Assembly (NCBI GenBank): GCA_025808415.1
Contig: CP075525.1
Location: 1,969,501-2,033,500 of the forward strand
From: Cyclobacteriaceae bacterium
Lineage (GTDB): Bacteria; Bacteroidota; Bacteroidia; Cytophagales; Cyclobacteriaceae
Direction: 5' to 3'
DNA length: 64,000 nucleotides
A model generated the notes under the pieces. The model ran no database searches. It saw only the letters and a program-made list of their open reading frames with translations, and had not been told where the DNA came from. A program made the position numbers and the translations under genes. Shown piece after piece: positions 18,544-25,636 of the stretch; the stretch's first letter is position 1, and every line of letters starts with the position of its first letter.

Positions 18544-18888
18544 ATGCCAAGATCAGTCAACAATGTTGCATCCCGCGCTAAACGTAAGCGCATCCTGAAA
18601 CTCGCCAAAGGTTTCTTTGGCAGAAAGAAAAATGTTTGGACTGTAGCTAAGAATGCCGTAGAAAAAGGTCTCGTATATGCCTACCGCGACCGTAAATCCA
18701 AGAAAAGAGAATACCGTGCCATCTGGATCACCCGTATCAATGCCGGTGTTCGCGAACACGGGTTATCGTATTCTCAATTTATGGGTAAATTGAAAATAGC
18801 CGGAATTAACCTGAACAGGAAGGTATTGGCCGACCTGGCCATGAACCACCGCGAAGCGTTTGATGCCGTGGTTAAGAAGGTTAAATAA
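18544..18888 (+). CDS. rplT: 50S ribosomal protein L20
   Basis: A 114-residue 23S rRNA-binding assembly protein. It begins [20 protein letters not shown], continues [19 protein letters not shown] and ends with a globular part including NREAFDAV-type residues ([15 protein letters not shown]). It is the last gene of the thrS-infC-rpmI block and is followed 10 bases later by an intrinsic terminator. The long spacer before it is unusual compared with the tight infC-rpmI junction and may hold control elements. Confidence 0.97.
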   Translation: MPRSVNNVASRAKRKRILKLAKGFFGRKKNVWTVAKNAVEKGLVYAYRDRKSKKREYRAIWITRINAGVREHGLSYSQFMGKLKIAGINLNRKVLADLAMNHREAFDAVVKKVK

Positions 18889-18898
18889 ACCAAAACAT

Positions 18899-18916
18899 AA
18901 GGGGCGAAAGCCCCTT
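18899..18916 (+). terminator. Intrinsic terminator after rplT
   Basis: Stem AAGGGGC / GCCCCTT with a GAAA tetraloop, followed by a short T-rich stretch (TATTATTGTTT). It ends the ribosomal block, although the following small gene starts only 22 bases later and may receive read-through. Confidence 0.75.
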
Positions 18917-18937
18917 TATTATTGTTTCACAGTCCTT

Positions 18938-19123
18938 ATGACGCGGAATAAGAAGATATTCCTTGGTTTTGCAATTGTTTTTTTTGCGTTGCTATTTTAT
19001 GCCAGTTACGATATAGCCACGCGAACCACCTTTCCGGGGGCCAAACCCCAGCTAAAAGAACGAATTGAGCAGGAATTCATAAAACCGGATTCCGTTAAGA
19101 ATGATACCACAGATATTAAATAG
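18938..19123 (+). CDS. Small single-pass membrane protein
   Basis: A 61-residue protein from an ATG at 18938: a basic start (MTRNKKIF), one hydrophobic helix (about residues 8-24, LGFAIVFFALLFYASYD) and a charged tail (KERIEQEFIKPDS). The tail should face the periplasm by the positive-inside rule. No family is recognised. It lies just after the rplT terminator and is followed by GGGTT...AACCC and a T-rich run that could end its transcript. Upstream codons in the same frame overlap rplT and are not needed. Confidence 0.6.
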   Translation: MTRNKKIFLGFAIVFFALLFYASYDIATRTTFPGAKPQLKERIEQEFIKPDSVKNDTTDIK

Positions 19124-19144
19124 GGGTTAAAACTTAAACCCGGG

Positions 19145-19174
19145 TTGCTTTTTTAATTTTTTCTTTTAATTTTA
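19145..19174 (+). promoter_or_regulatory. Promoter of small RNA unit 1
   Basis: TTG at 19145-19147, 19 bases, then TAATTTTA at 19167-19174 (one mismatch to TAnnTTTG). The conserved GATTAAAGCC block begins 5 bases later, exactly as in the second unit. Confidence 0.6.
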
Positions 19175-19179
19175 CAATC

Positions 19180-19246
19180 GATTAAAGCCAACTGTAGACT
19201 TTGAAAATCCCCCTTGTCGTGAACATGTCGGGGATTTTCATTTTTT
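19180..19246 (+). ncRNA. Tandem small RNA unit 1 (putative)
   Basis: A predicted transcript of about 67 bases. It opens with the 20-base block at 19180-19199 (GATTAAAGCCAACTGTAGAC) shared with unit 2. It ends in an intrinsic terminator with a perfect 10-bp stem, GAAAATCCCC (19203-19212) and GGGGATTTTC (19230-19239), plus ATTTTTT. No ribosome-binding site or reading frame is evident. Promoter spacing, shared 5' end and terminator argue for a short independent RNA. No known RNA family was recognised. Confidence 0.6.
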
Positions 19247-19319
19247 AGACCATTCGATTCAACTTGTCCTGCTTTTCGGCATCCTTATCCCTTCATTAAA
19301 CCGATTGACGATTACGCGA

Positions 19320-19349
19320 TTGTTGGTTTATGAGCTTCCCTTATGTTTG
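19320..19349 (+). promoter_or_regulatory. Promoter of small RNA unit 2
   Basis: TTG at 19320-19322, 19 bases, then TATGTTTG at 19342-19349, an exact TAnnTTTG match. The conserved block begins 5 bases after it, the same geometry as unit 1. Confidence 0.68.
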
Positions 19350-19354
19350 TTACA

Positions 19355-19419
19355 GATTAAAGCCAACTATAGACAAGATTAACCCCTGGGGTCAAGGACT
19401 CCGGGGGTTTTTCGTTTTT
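19355..19419 (+). ncRNA. Tandem small RNA unit 2 (putative)
   Basis: A predicted transcript of about 65 bases starting with GATTAAAGCCAACTATAGAC (19355-19374), one base different from unit 1. It ends in a 13-bp terminator stem, AACCCCTGGGGTC (19381-19393) with GACTCCGGGGGTT (19397-19409, two G-U pairs), an AAG loop and a T-rich tail. Beyond the 20-base block the two units differ in sequence but keep the same layout. It ends about 85 bases before the sodium symporter gene, so a role as that gene's leader is a second possibility. Confidence 0.62.
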
Positions 19420-19503
19420 GTAAACAAGGCAGCCACATCTATACTACTTTACACTTAACCGGAAAAAGGTAATCTTAGCAGAAATTTAACCTGCTTACGG
19501 GAG

Positions 19504-20883
19504 TTGCTAATTGCCTCAATAATCCTTTACCTCATTGGCACCGTGCTGATCAGCATTTGGGCTGCACAAAAGGTAAAAACCTCAAATGATTTTATGCTGG
19601 CGGGAAGAAGCTTGCCTATCGTGCTGAGTACTTCTGCGTTGTTTGCTACCTGGTTTGGCTCCGAAACGATCTTCGGAGCGTCATCGGAATTTTTGAAAGG
19701 CGGATTATTTTCTGTTATAGAGGATCCTTTTGGCGCAGCGCTTTGCCTGGTTTTGTTTGGAATGTTTTTCGCCCGTAAGCTCTATGCCATGAACTTGCTT
19801 ACGCTTTGCGATTACTTTCGCTACCGGTTTGACAGAAAGACTGAATTTGTGTCCAGTATTTTTATGGTACCCTCTTACTTTGGTTACATCGCAGCGCAAT
19901 TGGTAGCGTTGGGTTTGATTTTAAATGTGGTAGCAGGCCTTCCGGTTTGGCAAGGTATTGTAGCAAGCTCCATTGTGGTTACCGCATACACGTTCATCGG
20001 GGGCATGTGGGCTATATCCATAACTGATTTTATTCAAAGCATTATTATTGTTGTAGGGCTTGGTGTGCTAGCTTATATACTATCGTCAAAAGCAGGTGGG
20101 GTATTAAACGTAATTCAATCTGCTCCTGTATCAACCTTTAAATTTTTTCCCGAGCCGAACACGGTTTCAGTTGTTTCGTATTTGGCTGCGTGGTCGGTTT
20201 TAGGGCTCGGTTCCATCCCTTCGCAAGATGTTTTTCAGCGCTCCATGTCATCAGGATCAGCTTCCGTTGCCGTGCGATCATGTTATTATGCAGCAGGTTT
20301 ATACCTTACTGTGGCCATGCTACCCTTGTTCATTAGTCTTTGTATCCAATTCCTTTATCCGGAAAGCCTTGATGGTGATACGCAGCTCACCCTTCCTTCA
20401 ATGGTGTTGCAGCATGCAGCTATGCCCGTTCAGATTCTATTTTTTGGGTCTTTGCTTTCTGCGATCATGAGTACCACCAGTTCTGCCATGTTGGCCCCGG
20501 CTGCGGTGGTTACGGAGAACATCCTGAAACCTATGATGAAAAACAAGCCAACTGACTTACATTTTTTAATGATAACCAGGTTGACACTTATTGCAGTCAG
20601 TGTAATCGCTACAGCTATGGCCTGTTTAAAGTCGAATATTTATGAGTTGGTTGGTGGGGCTTCAATTTTAAGCCTTGTTTCGCTATTCATTCCTATGGCT
20701 GCGGGCATGTATTGGAAACGGAGCAGTTCTGTTGGTGCTGTGCTGGCGATGATGCTGGGGATGGCCGCGTGGATATATTTTGAATATTATCCAGTAGACA
20801 TTCCGTCACTAGTGCCGGCCGTTATGGTTAGTTTATTTGCCATGATTGTCGGAAGCCTTTTATGGCCTACAAAAAAGTTTTAA
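19504..20883 (+). CDS. Sodium:solute symporter (SSF family)
   Basis: Inner-membrane Na+-coupled symporter of 459 residues with many hydrophobic helices. SSF patterns are NDFMLAGRSLPIVLSTSALFATWFGSE (split at about residues 29-55), the AYTFIGGMWAISITDFIQ segment (about residues 159-176), SIPSQDVFQRSMSS and FGSLLSAIMSTTSSAMLAPA. The start is TTG at 19504; no ATG or GTG gives a better N-terminus. The substrate is unknown (proline, pantothenate, sugars and others occur in the family). It follows the tandem small-RNA units and is convergent with moeB. Confidence 0.92.
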   Translation: MLIASIILYLIGTVLISIWAAQKVKTSNDFMLAGRSLPIVLSTSALFATWFGSETIFGASSEFLKGGLFSVIEDPFGAALCLVLFGMFFARKLYAMNLLTLCDYFRYRFDRKTEFVSSIFMVPSYFGYIAAQLVALGLILNVVAGLPVWQGIVASSIVVTAYTFIGGMWAISITDFIQSIIIVVGLGVLAYILSSKAGGVLNVIQSAPVSTFKFFPEPNTVSVVSYLAAWSVLGLGSIPSQDVFQRSMSSGSASVAVRSCYYAAGLYLTVAMLPLFISLCIQFLYPESLDGDTQLTLPSMVLQHAAMPVQILFFGSLLSAIMSTTSSAMLAPAAVVTENILKPMMKNKPTDLHFLMITRLTLIAVSVIATAMACLKSNIYELVGGASILSLVSLFIPMAAGMYWKRSSSVGAVLAMMLGMAAWIYFEYYPVDIPSLVPAVMVSLFAMIVGSLLWPTKKF

Positions 20884-20897
20884 AGGACTTCGAAAAA

Positions 20898-22037
20898 TCA
20901 AGAAACATCTAGCAAGGGGTCAATCTCTTTTGCCCAGGCAAGAATACCCCCTTTAAGGTTATAGAGATTTTTGAAGCCATGATTCTTTTCAAGCCATTGA
21001 ATGATATTTCCGCTTCTTCCGCCACTTCGGCAGTGTATAACTACCTGCTTGGAGGTTTGAATGCGGTCAATATTATGCGGTACGTCTGCCATCGGAATAT
21101 GTTCACCGCCAATATTAGCTTGCTCGAATTCATACAATTCACGCACATCAATCAATTGAAAATCAGCCTGCGAGTCGAGTAAGGCTTTAAGCTCTTGTAC
21201 GGTAACTTCTTTCATGCCCAAAGATTTGTTTTTCTGCTGATTTAATCCACAAAAATCATCATAATCAACCAATGTTTTTATTTTGGTGCGGGTATTTCGG
21301 TTTGGTATGTTTATGAATTGCCTGTCCAGCGTTAGGCTGTCAAAAAGAAATAATTTGTTAATAAGCGTTTCACCAATATTGGTTATTAATTTGATGGTTT
21401 CATTGGCCATTAGGCTTCCTATTGTGCCGGGCAGCACGCCCAATACCCCGGCTTGTTCGCAGTTTGGTACTTCATAGGGTTGTGGCGGTTCAGGAAACAA
21501 GTCGCGATAATTTGCCGAAAACATACCATGACTAACCTGAACATTAAAAACACTAAGTTGCCCCTCGTATTGCAGAATCGATCCATACACCAAGGGCTTA
21601 TTGGTGAGCACACAAGCATCGTTTACCAGGTAACGTGTGGGGAAATTATCGGAGCCGTCCAATACAATATCGTAGTGCGTAATAATTTCAAGGGCGTTTT
21701 TGGAGGTGAGCTTTTCGGTATAAGCAACGACCTCTGCAAACGGATTTAGTTTTTCAAGATGGTATTTGGCTGACCGTGCTTTATTATAGCCGATGTTTTC
21801 GACAGTAAAGAGCACCTGGCGCTGAAGGTTTGATTCCTGGACATTATCAAAATCCACTATTCCGATTTTTCCAACACCGGCTGCGGCCAGGTAGAGTAAG
21901 GCTGGGCAGCCTAATCCTCCGGCTCCAATTACCAGTACAGACGACTGTTTTAGTTTTTCTTGATTTTCTTTTCCAAAATCTTTCAAAACTAGGTGCCGGC
22001 TATAGCGTGTTAGTTCTTCTGGTGTTAACTTGTTCAC
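20898..22037 (-). CDS. moeB: MoeB/ThiF-type adenylyltransferase fused to a rhodanese domain
   Basis: An E1-like enzyme that adenylates the C-terminal Gly-Gly of a sulfur-carrier protein, with a C-terminal rhodanese that can deliver persulfide sulfur. The ATP fold shows VIGAGGLGCPALLYLAAAGVG, IVDFDNVQESNLQRQVLF and the DNFPTRYLVND loop; the rhodanese loop VIHCRSGGRSG carries the active Cys. Of the four Zn cysteines of E. coli MoeB, the first pair is replaced (NYRDLFPEPP) and only one Cys is visible in the second region (DFCG). The GTG at 22037 (MNKLTPEELTRYSRH) fits the family; an upstream TTG is possible. No carrier gene or moa/thi gene lies nearby. The RidA gene starts head-to-head only 21 bases away. 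Confidence 0.88.
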   Translation of the reverse strand: MNKLTPEELTRYSRHLVLKDFGKENQEKLKQSSVLVIGAGGLGCPALLYLAAAGVGKIGIVDFDNVQESNLQRQVLFTVENIGYNKARSAKYHLEKLNPFAEVVAYTEKLTSKNALEIITHYDIVLDGSDNFPTRYLVNDACVLTNKPLVYGSILQYEGQLSVFNVQVSHGMFSANYRDLFPEPPQPYEVPNCEQAGVLGVLPGTIGSLMANETIKLITNIGETLINKLFLFDSLTLDRQFINIPNRNTRTKIKTLVDYDDFCGLNQQKNKSLGMKEVTVQELKALLDSQADFQLIDVRELYEFEQANIGGEHIPMADVPHNIDRIQTSKQVVIHCRSGGRSGNIIQWLEKNHGFKNLYNLKGGILAWAKEIDPLLDVS

Positions 22038-22058
22038 GAACCAAAAATACAAAACGCT

Positions 22059-22448
22059 ATGAGAAAGAATTTTTCTACCGGTGCCAAATGGGAGGATATT
22101 GTTGGTTATTCACGTGCAGTATTGGTGGGTAATCAACTGGAGGTAACCGGAACGGTTGCGGTAAATGAAAATGGTTTGCTGGTTGGTAAAGATAACCTGT
22201 ACGAGCAAACCCGGTTTATCCTTCAAAAAATTGAAAGGGTTATTATAGAGGCGGGCTTTACGCTGAATGATGTGGTGCGCACCCGGATTTTTGTTACTGA
22301 TATTTCGCGGTGGGAAGAAGTTGGACGTGCCCACCGCGAGTTTTTTCATTCCATCAAGCCTGCCACCACAATGGTTGAAGTGAAGGCACTGATTTCTCCG
22401 GAGTATTTGGTGGAGATTGAAGCTTCGGTTACCCGCGATAAAGGCTAA
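22059..22448 (+). CDS. RidA/YjgF family protein
   Basis: A 129-residue trimeric protein of the reactive imine/enamine deaminase family. It has the conserved Arg in VVRTRIFVTDISRWEEV (about residues 71-87) and the C-terminal MVEVKALISPEYLVEIEA with the conserved Glu residues. RidA hydrolyses 2-aminoacrylate and related imines released by PLP enzymes. The starting part is slightly longer than in RidA proper, so it may be a subfamily member. It is divergent from moeB with almost no spacer. Confidence 0.88.
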   Translation: MRKNFSTGAKWEDIVGYSRAVLVGNQLEVTGTVAVNENGLLVGKDNLYEQTRFILQKIERVIIEAGFTLNDVVRTRIFVTDISRWEEVGRAHREFFHSIKPATTMVEVKALISPEYLVEIEASVTRDKG

Positions 22449-22489
22449 CATGGCAAACTAATTGCTTTCAAAGCCTAAACCCTAACCCC

Positions 22490-23275
22490 ATGAAAGCCCT
22501 AATCTTCAGTATAATACTAACCCTTTCGCTGTCGGCTTATGCGCAAGTTGATGATATTAAATCCGCTTCTAAGAGCAATACTGAGCGTTCTTCTCGTTCG
22601 TCTGGGGGCTCTGGCGGAAATGATGTTGGCTTTGGTGGTGGCAGCTTTTTCATGGTTGATTTTCTTTTTAGTGGCGTTGCACAGTGGCAAGGGTTCAAAC
22701 TCCGTGATGACCGTGCGAGGTATCCCGCTATGGTTTCATTGGATGTGATGCTGCAAGGGGCTATTAAGCCATCAAGTTATTATGTGTTGTGGCCACGCAT
22801 ACGTGGCAACTGGGGCTTGTTCTCAACAGATTTTCGTATGAACTATTTGATTGAAGAGGACATTGAAGGTTTTAAGCATATACGTACTAACGATTGGCAG
22901 ATTTTACAACTGAACCTTATTACCAGCAGGTTTATAACCCTGCGGGCAGGTACGGGTGTTATGACCGAGGCTTTTGAGGCCAAACGATCTTTTAATGAGT
23001 CTGCTTTTTACCTGGCAGCCCATGCACCTGATCAAAGCAAAACAATCGGGTTTGAGTATCGCTTTTCAAAAGACTGGAGCACTGGGGCAAACCCAAGACG
23101 CGAATTCAGCGTTCAATACCAACATCAGGTGTTTCGCGCTGGAGTCCTGCACGGAAATCTTTCCGTTGGGGCGGTCTATCAAAAATACTATAACACCATT
23201 GAAATCTGGGGTGTCCAGGCGGGCATCGTCTGCAGGATTTTCAAACCGGTTATCCGCAACGGTTGGGAAGAATAG
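22490..23275 (+). CDS. Secreted barrel-like protein of unknown function
   Basis: 261 residues with a signal peptide (MKALIFSIILTLSLSAYAQ) and then a low-complexity Ser/Gly stretch at about residues 33-50 (SSRSSGGSGGN, GFGGGSFF). The rest has alternating strands with many aromatics (RIRGNWGLFSTDFRMNYL, FEYRFSKDWSTG, VQYQHQVFRAGVLHGNLSVG), suggesting an outer-membrane barrel. No enzyme motif or family name is recognised. It starts 41 bases after the RidA gene and converges with lhgO 6 bases later. Confidence 0.65.
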   Translation: MKALIFSIILTLSLSAYAQVDDIKSASKSNTERSSRSSGGSGGNDVGFGGGSFFMVDFLFSGVAQWQGFKLRDDRARYPAMVSLDVMLQGAIKPSSYYVLWPRIRGNWGLFSTDFRMNYLIEEDIEGFKHIRTNDWQILQLNLITSRFITLRAGTGVMTEAFEAKRSFNESAFYLAAHAPDQSKTIGFEYRFSKDWSTGANPRREFSVQYQHQVFRAGVLHGNLSVGAVYQKYYNTIEIWGVQAGIVCRIFKPVIRNGWEE

Positions 23276-23281
23276 CAATAT

Positions 23282-24481
23282 CTATCCTTCAATTTTCTTG
23301 AAAGCTAACGTAGCAATGGTTTCGCCAATGGCAAGTGATGAAGTGGCGGCCGGAGAGGGTGCATTACAAACATTGATTACTTGCCTTTCCTCCAGTATCA
23401 TAAAATCATCCACCAAGCCACCGTTTCGATCGCAAGCCTGTGCACGAACACCAGCTCCGCCATCCGCTAAATCGTTTTCCTGTATTTCCGGAATCAATTT
23501 TTGAAGGGCCCTGGTAAATGCAGATTTGGAGAATGAACGGTACATTTCACCAAGACCGGTACGCCAATATTTAAAGGCCACCTTTTGGAATCCCGGCCAG
23601 GCCAATGATTCGGCCAACTCACCCAAATGGATTTGTGATTTTTTATACCCTTCACGCCTGAAGGCAAGCACTGCGTTTGGTCCTGCTTCTACACCTCCAC
23701 GCATCATGCGCGTAAAGTGAACACCCAGAAATGGAAAATTTGGATCGGGAACGGGGTAGATCAGGTTTTTAACAAGGTATTCCTTCTCTTTTACCAGTTT
23801 GTAATATTCTCCACGAAAGGGGATGATTTTCAGGTTAACCTTTGAGGTCATGCGGGCCACTTTATCCGAGTACAGTCCCGCACAATTAATCAGCAATTTT
23901 CCCTGGTATGATTTTCTTTCACTTTCAACATGAACATGCGATGCCTCAGCACGAATTTCCAATACCTTTTCACTCAGTTTAATTTCTCCACCTGCTTTGC
24001 GGATCAACTCACCCAGTTTCTCAGCCACAACAAGATAATCCACAATACCGGTTTGAGGAACGAATATCCCGGCTACACCGTGAACATGGGGCTCGCGTTC
24101 TTTTAGTTCTTCAGGGTTGAGCAACGCAAGATTTTTAAGGCCGTTTTGCCGGCCACGTTGAAACAGGTTATTCAATAAAGGCACCTGGTCATTTTCTGTT
24201 GCCACCACAATCTTTCCGCACAATTCAAAGGGTATGCTGTTTTCTTTGCAAAAGTTTACCAGCAGGTTGTAGCCATGTATGCAATTAGTGGCTTTCAGGC
24301 TACCGGGTTTGTAGTATAGCCCGGAATGGATTACCCCGCTGTTATTGCCGGTTTGGTGCCGTGCAAGCGAAGTTTCCTTCTCCAACACAATAATTTTTAT
24401 CGACTGATTATTTTTTATCAGTTGATAAGCTGTGGCCAGGCCAACAATACCACCACCAACAATAATTACATCGTACTTCAC
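23282..24481 (-). CDS. lhgO: L-2-hydroxyglutarate oxidase
   Basis: An FAD-dependent enzyme that oxidises L-2-hydroxyglutarate to 2-oxoglutarate, feeding electrons to quinone in E. coli LhgO. The dinucleotide motif VGGGIVGLATAYQL (residues about 7-20) follows a GTG start, then QTGNNSGVIHSGLYYKPGSLKA, LINCAGLYSDKVARM, IPFRGEYYKL, and the C-terminal GAGVRAQACDRNGGLVDDF. At 399 residues it is full length. The class II amidotransferase gene is 53 bases upstream on the same strand. The repaired metabolite is known to be a side product of dehydrogenases; a housekeeping repair role is inferred. Confidence 0.93.
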   Translation of the reverse strand: MKYDVIIVGGGIVGLATAYQLIKNNQSIKIIVLEKETSLARHQTGNNSGVIHSGLYYKPGSLKATNCIHGYNLLVNFCKENSIPFELCGKIVVATENDQVPLLNNLFQRGRQNGLKNLALLNPEELKEREPHVHGVAGIFVPQTGIVDYLVVAEKLGELIRKAGGEIKLSEKVLEIRAEASHVHVESERKSYQGKLLINCAGLYSDKVARMTSKVNLKIIPFRGEYYKLVKEKEYLVKNLIYPVPDPNFPFLGVHFTRMMRGGVEAGPNAVLAFRREGYKKSQIHLGELAESLAWPGFQKVAFKYWRTGLGEMYRSFSKSAFTRALQKLIPEIQENDLADGGAGVRAQACDRNGGLVDDFMILEERQVINVCNAPSPAATSSLAIGETIATLAFKKIEG

Positions 24482-24534
24482 AGTAATAAATTTCCAGCGA
24501 AACTAAAGAAGATAGCCCTGCCTTCAAAGCAGGT

Positions 24535-25389
24535 TTAAGCTTTGATAGGCTTTACCCGAACGTTCAGGTTTTCTTCAACAATAACGAAATGATTTTTTGG
24601 GATAAGCGTCCAATGATCTCCATCGGTTAGTTTTTCCGAAACGATCAGCACAGCTTCATCGTCATCTTTAGGGGCCTCCATTCGTGTAATACCATCCTCT
24701 ACAACATATCGGCTACCTTCGGAATGGTAAAGGGTTAACGGTTCTTCCTTATCATCCGTAACGTAACGTGTAGCAACAATAAAGTGCCCGTTGGTTACTA
24801 CCATGTTTAAATAAGCTTCTTCGGTAATGCCGTGCTTCATCATCAGGCTTTTAAGGCGTTGAAAAGTATATTCAAAAGCCTCTGTTACTGATTCGGCCGT
24901 AACGGTTTTGTGTTCGGTCAAAAGCCTGTTCACCAAGGTGGCAAAAAGATGTTCAGAATCGGTTTGCCCTTTTATCCAGTTATACAACGAATCGGTTAGC
25001 CCAGCCCGCAAGTCGCGTTTAATTTTTGAAAAATGCTCAACACCACCATTATGCGCCATTAATAATTCATGGTATTGAAACGGGTGGCAGTTGGCCTCCG
25101 ATACTTCCCCAACACTTGCTGCCCGTACATGGGCTACCATGCAATTGGACTGGATTTTAGGTGCCATGTTGCGCAGGTTGCGGTTGCTCCAGGCAGGGTT
25201 CAACGAAACAAACGTGGCAGGTTCTGCGCTTATGGCCGGTGTGTACCAGCCAATACCAAAACCGTCACCGTTCAAGGGTTCTTCCAGTTCTTTGGCATTG
25301 ATGCTTTGATTGATGAGGGAATTGTTGGGTTTGTACAGCAGCTCATCCAGCAGGATTGGCGTGCCTTTATAAGCCATTAGGCGACACAT
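24535..25389 (-). CDS. Class II glutamine amidotransferase-like hydrolase
   Basis: An Ntn-type domain whose catalytic Cys is residue 2 after removal of Met (MCRLMAYKG). Other class II signatures are NGDGFGIGWY (about residues 39-48), the oxyanion region MVAHVRAASVGEVSEANCHPF (split, about residues 84-104), LMAHNGGVEHF and TDSEHLFATLVNRL. There is no synthase domain, so it resembles EgtC/YafJ-like stand-alone amidohydrolases that cleave gamma-glutamyl amides. No ergothioneine gene is nearby. At 284 residues it is complete. Substrate unknown. Confidence 0.88.
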   Translation of the reverse strand: MCRLMAYKGTPILLDELLYKPNNSLINQSINAKELEEPLNGDGFGIGWYTPAISAEPATFVSLNPAWSNRNLRNMAPKIQSNCMVAHVRAASVGEVSEANCHPFQYHELLMAHNGGVEHFSKIKRDLRAGLTDSLYNWIKGQTDSEHLFATLVNRLLTEHKTVTAESVTEAFEYTFQRLKSLMMKHGITEEAYLNMVVTNGHFIVATRYVTDDKEEPLTLYHSEGSRYVVEDGITRMEAPKDDDEAVLIVSEKLTDGDHWTLIPKNHFVIVEENLNVRVKPIKA

Positions 25390-25636
25390 AAAGTATACGT
25401 TTCAGGGAAAGATAGCAGGTTTTAGGGTGCAAAAGGAGTTAGCGGATTCACAAAAATTGACAAGTTGTGGAAATAGAGCGCAGATGTCAGAAAATTGGGA
25501 AATTTTGAGATTTACAGCATCGGGAATAGTTCTATTTTTGCTCGCCTTTGGGCATTTCCGGCCTGTGCTGAATCCATAAACTCCGTACATTGCCGGTATG
25601 TTTTATGAGTAATTTTTTAGCAGAATTCTCGATCCT

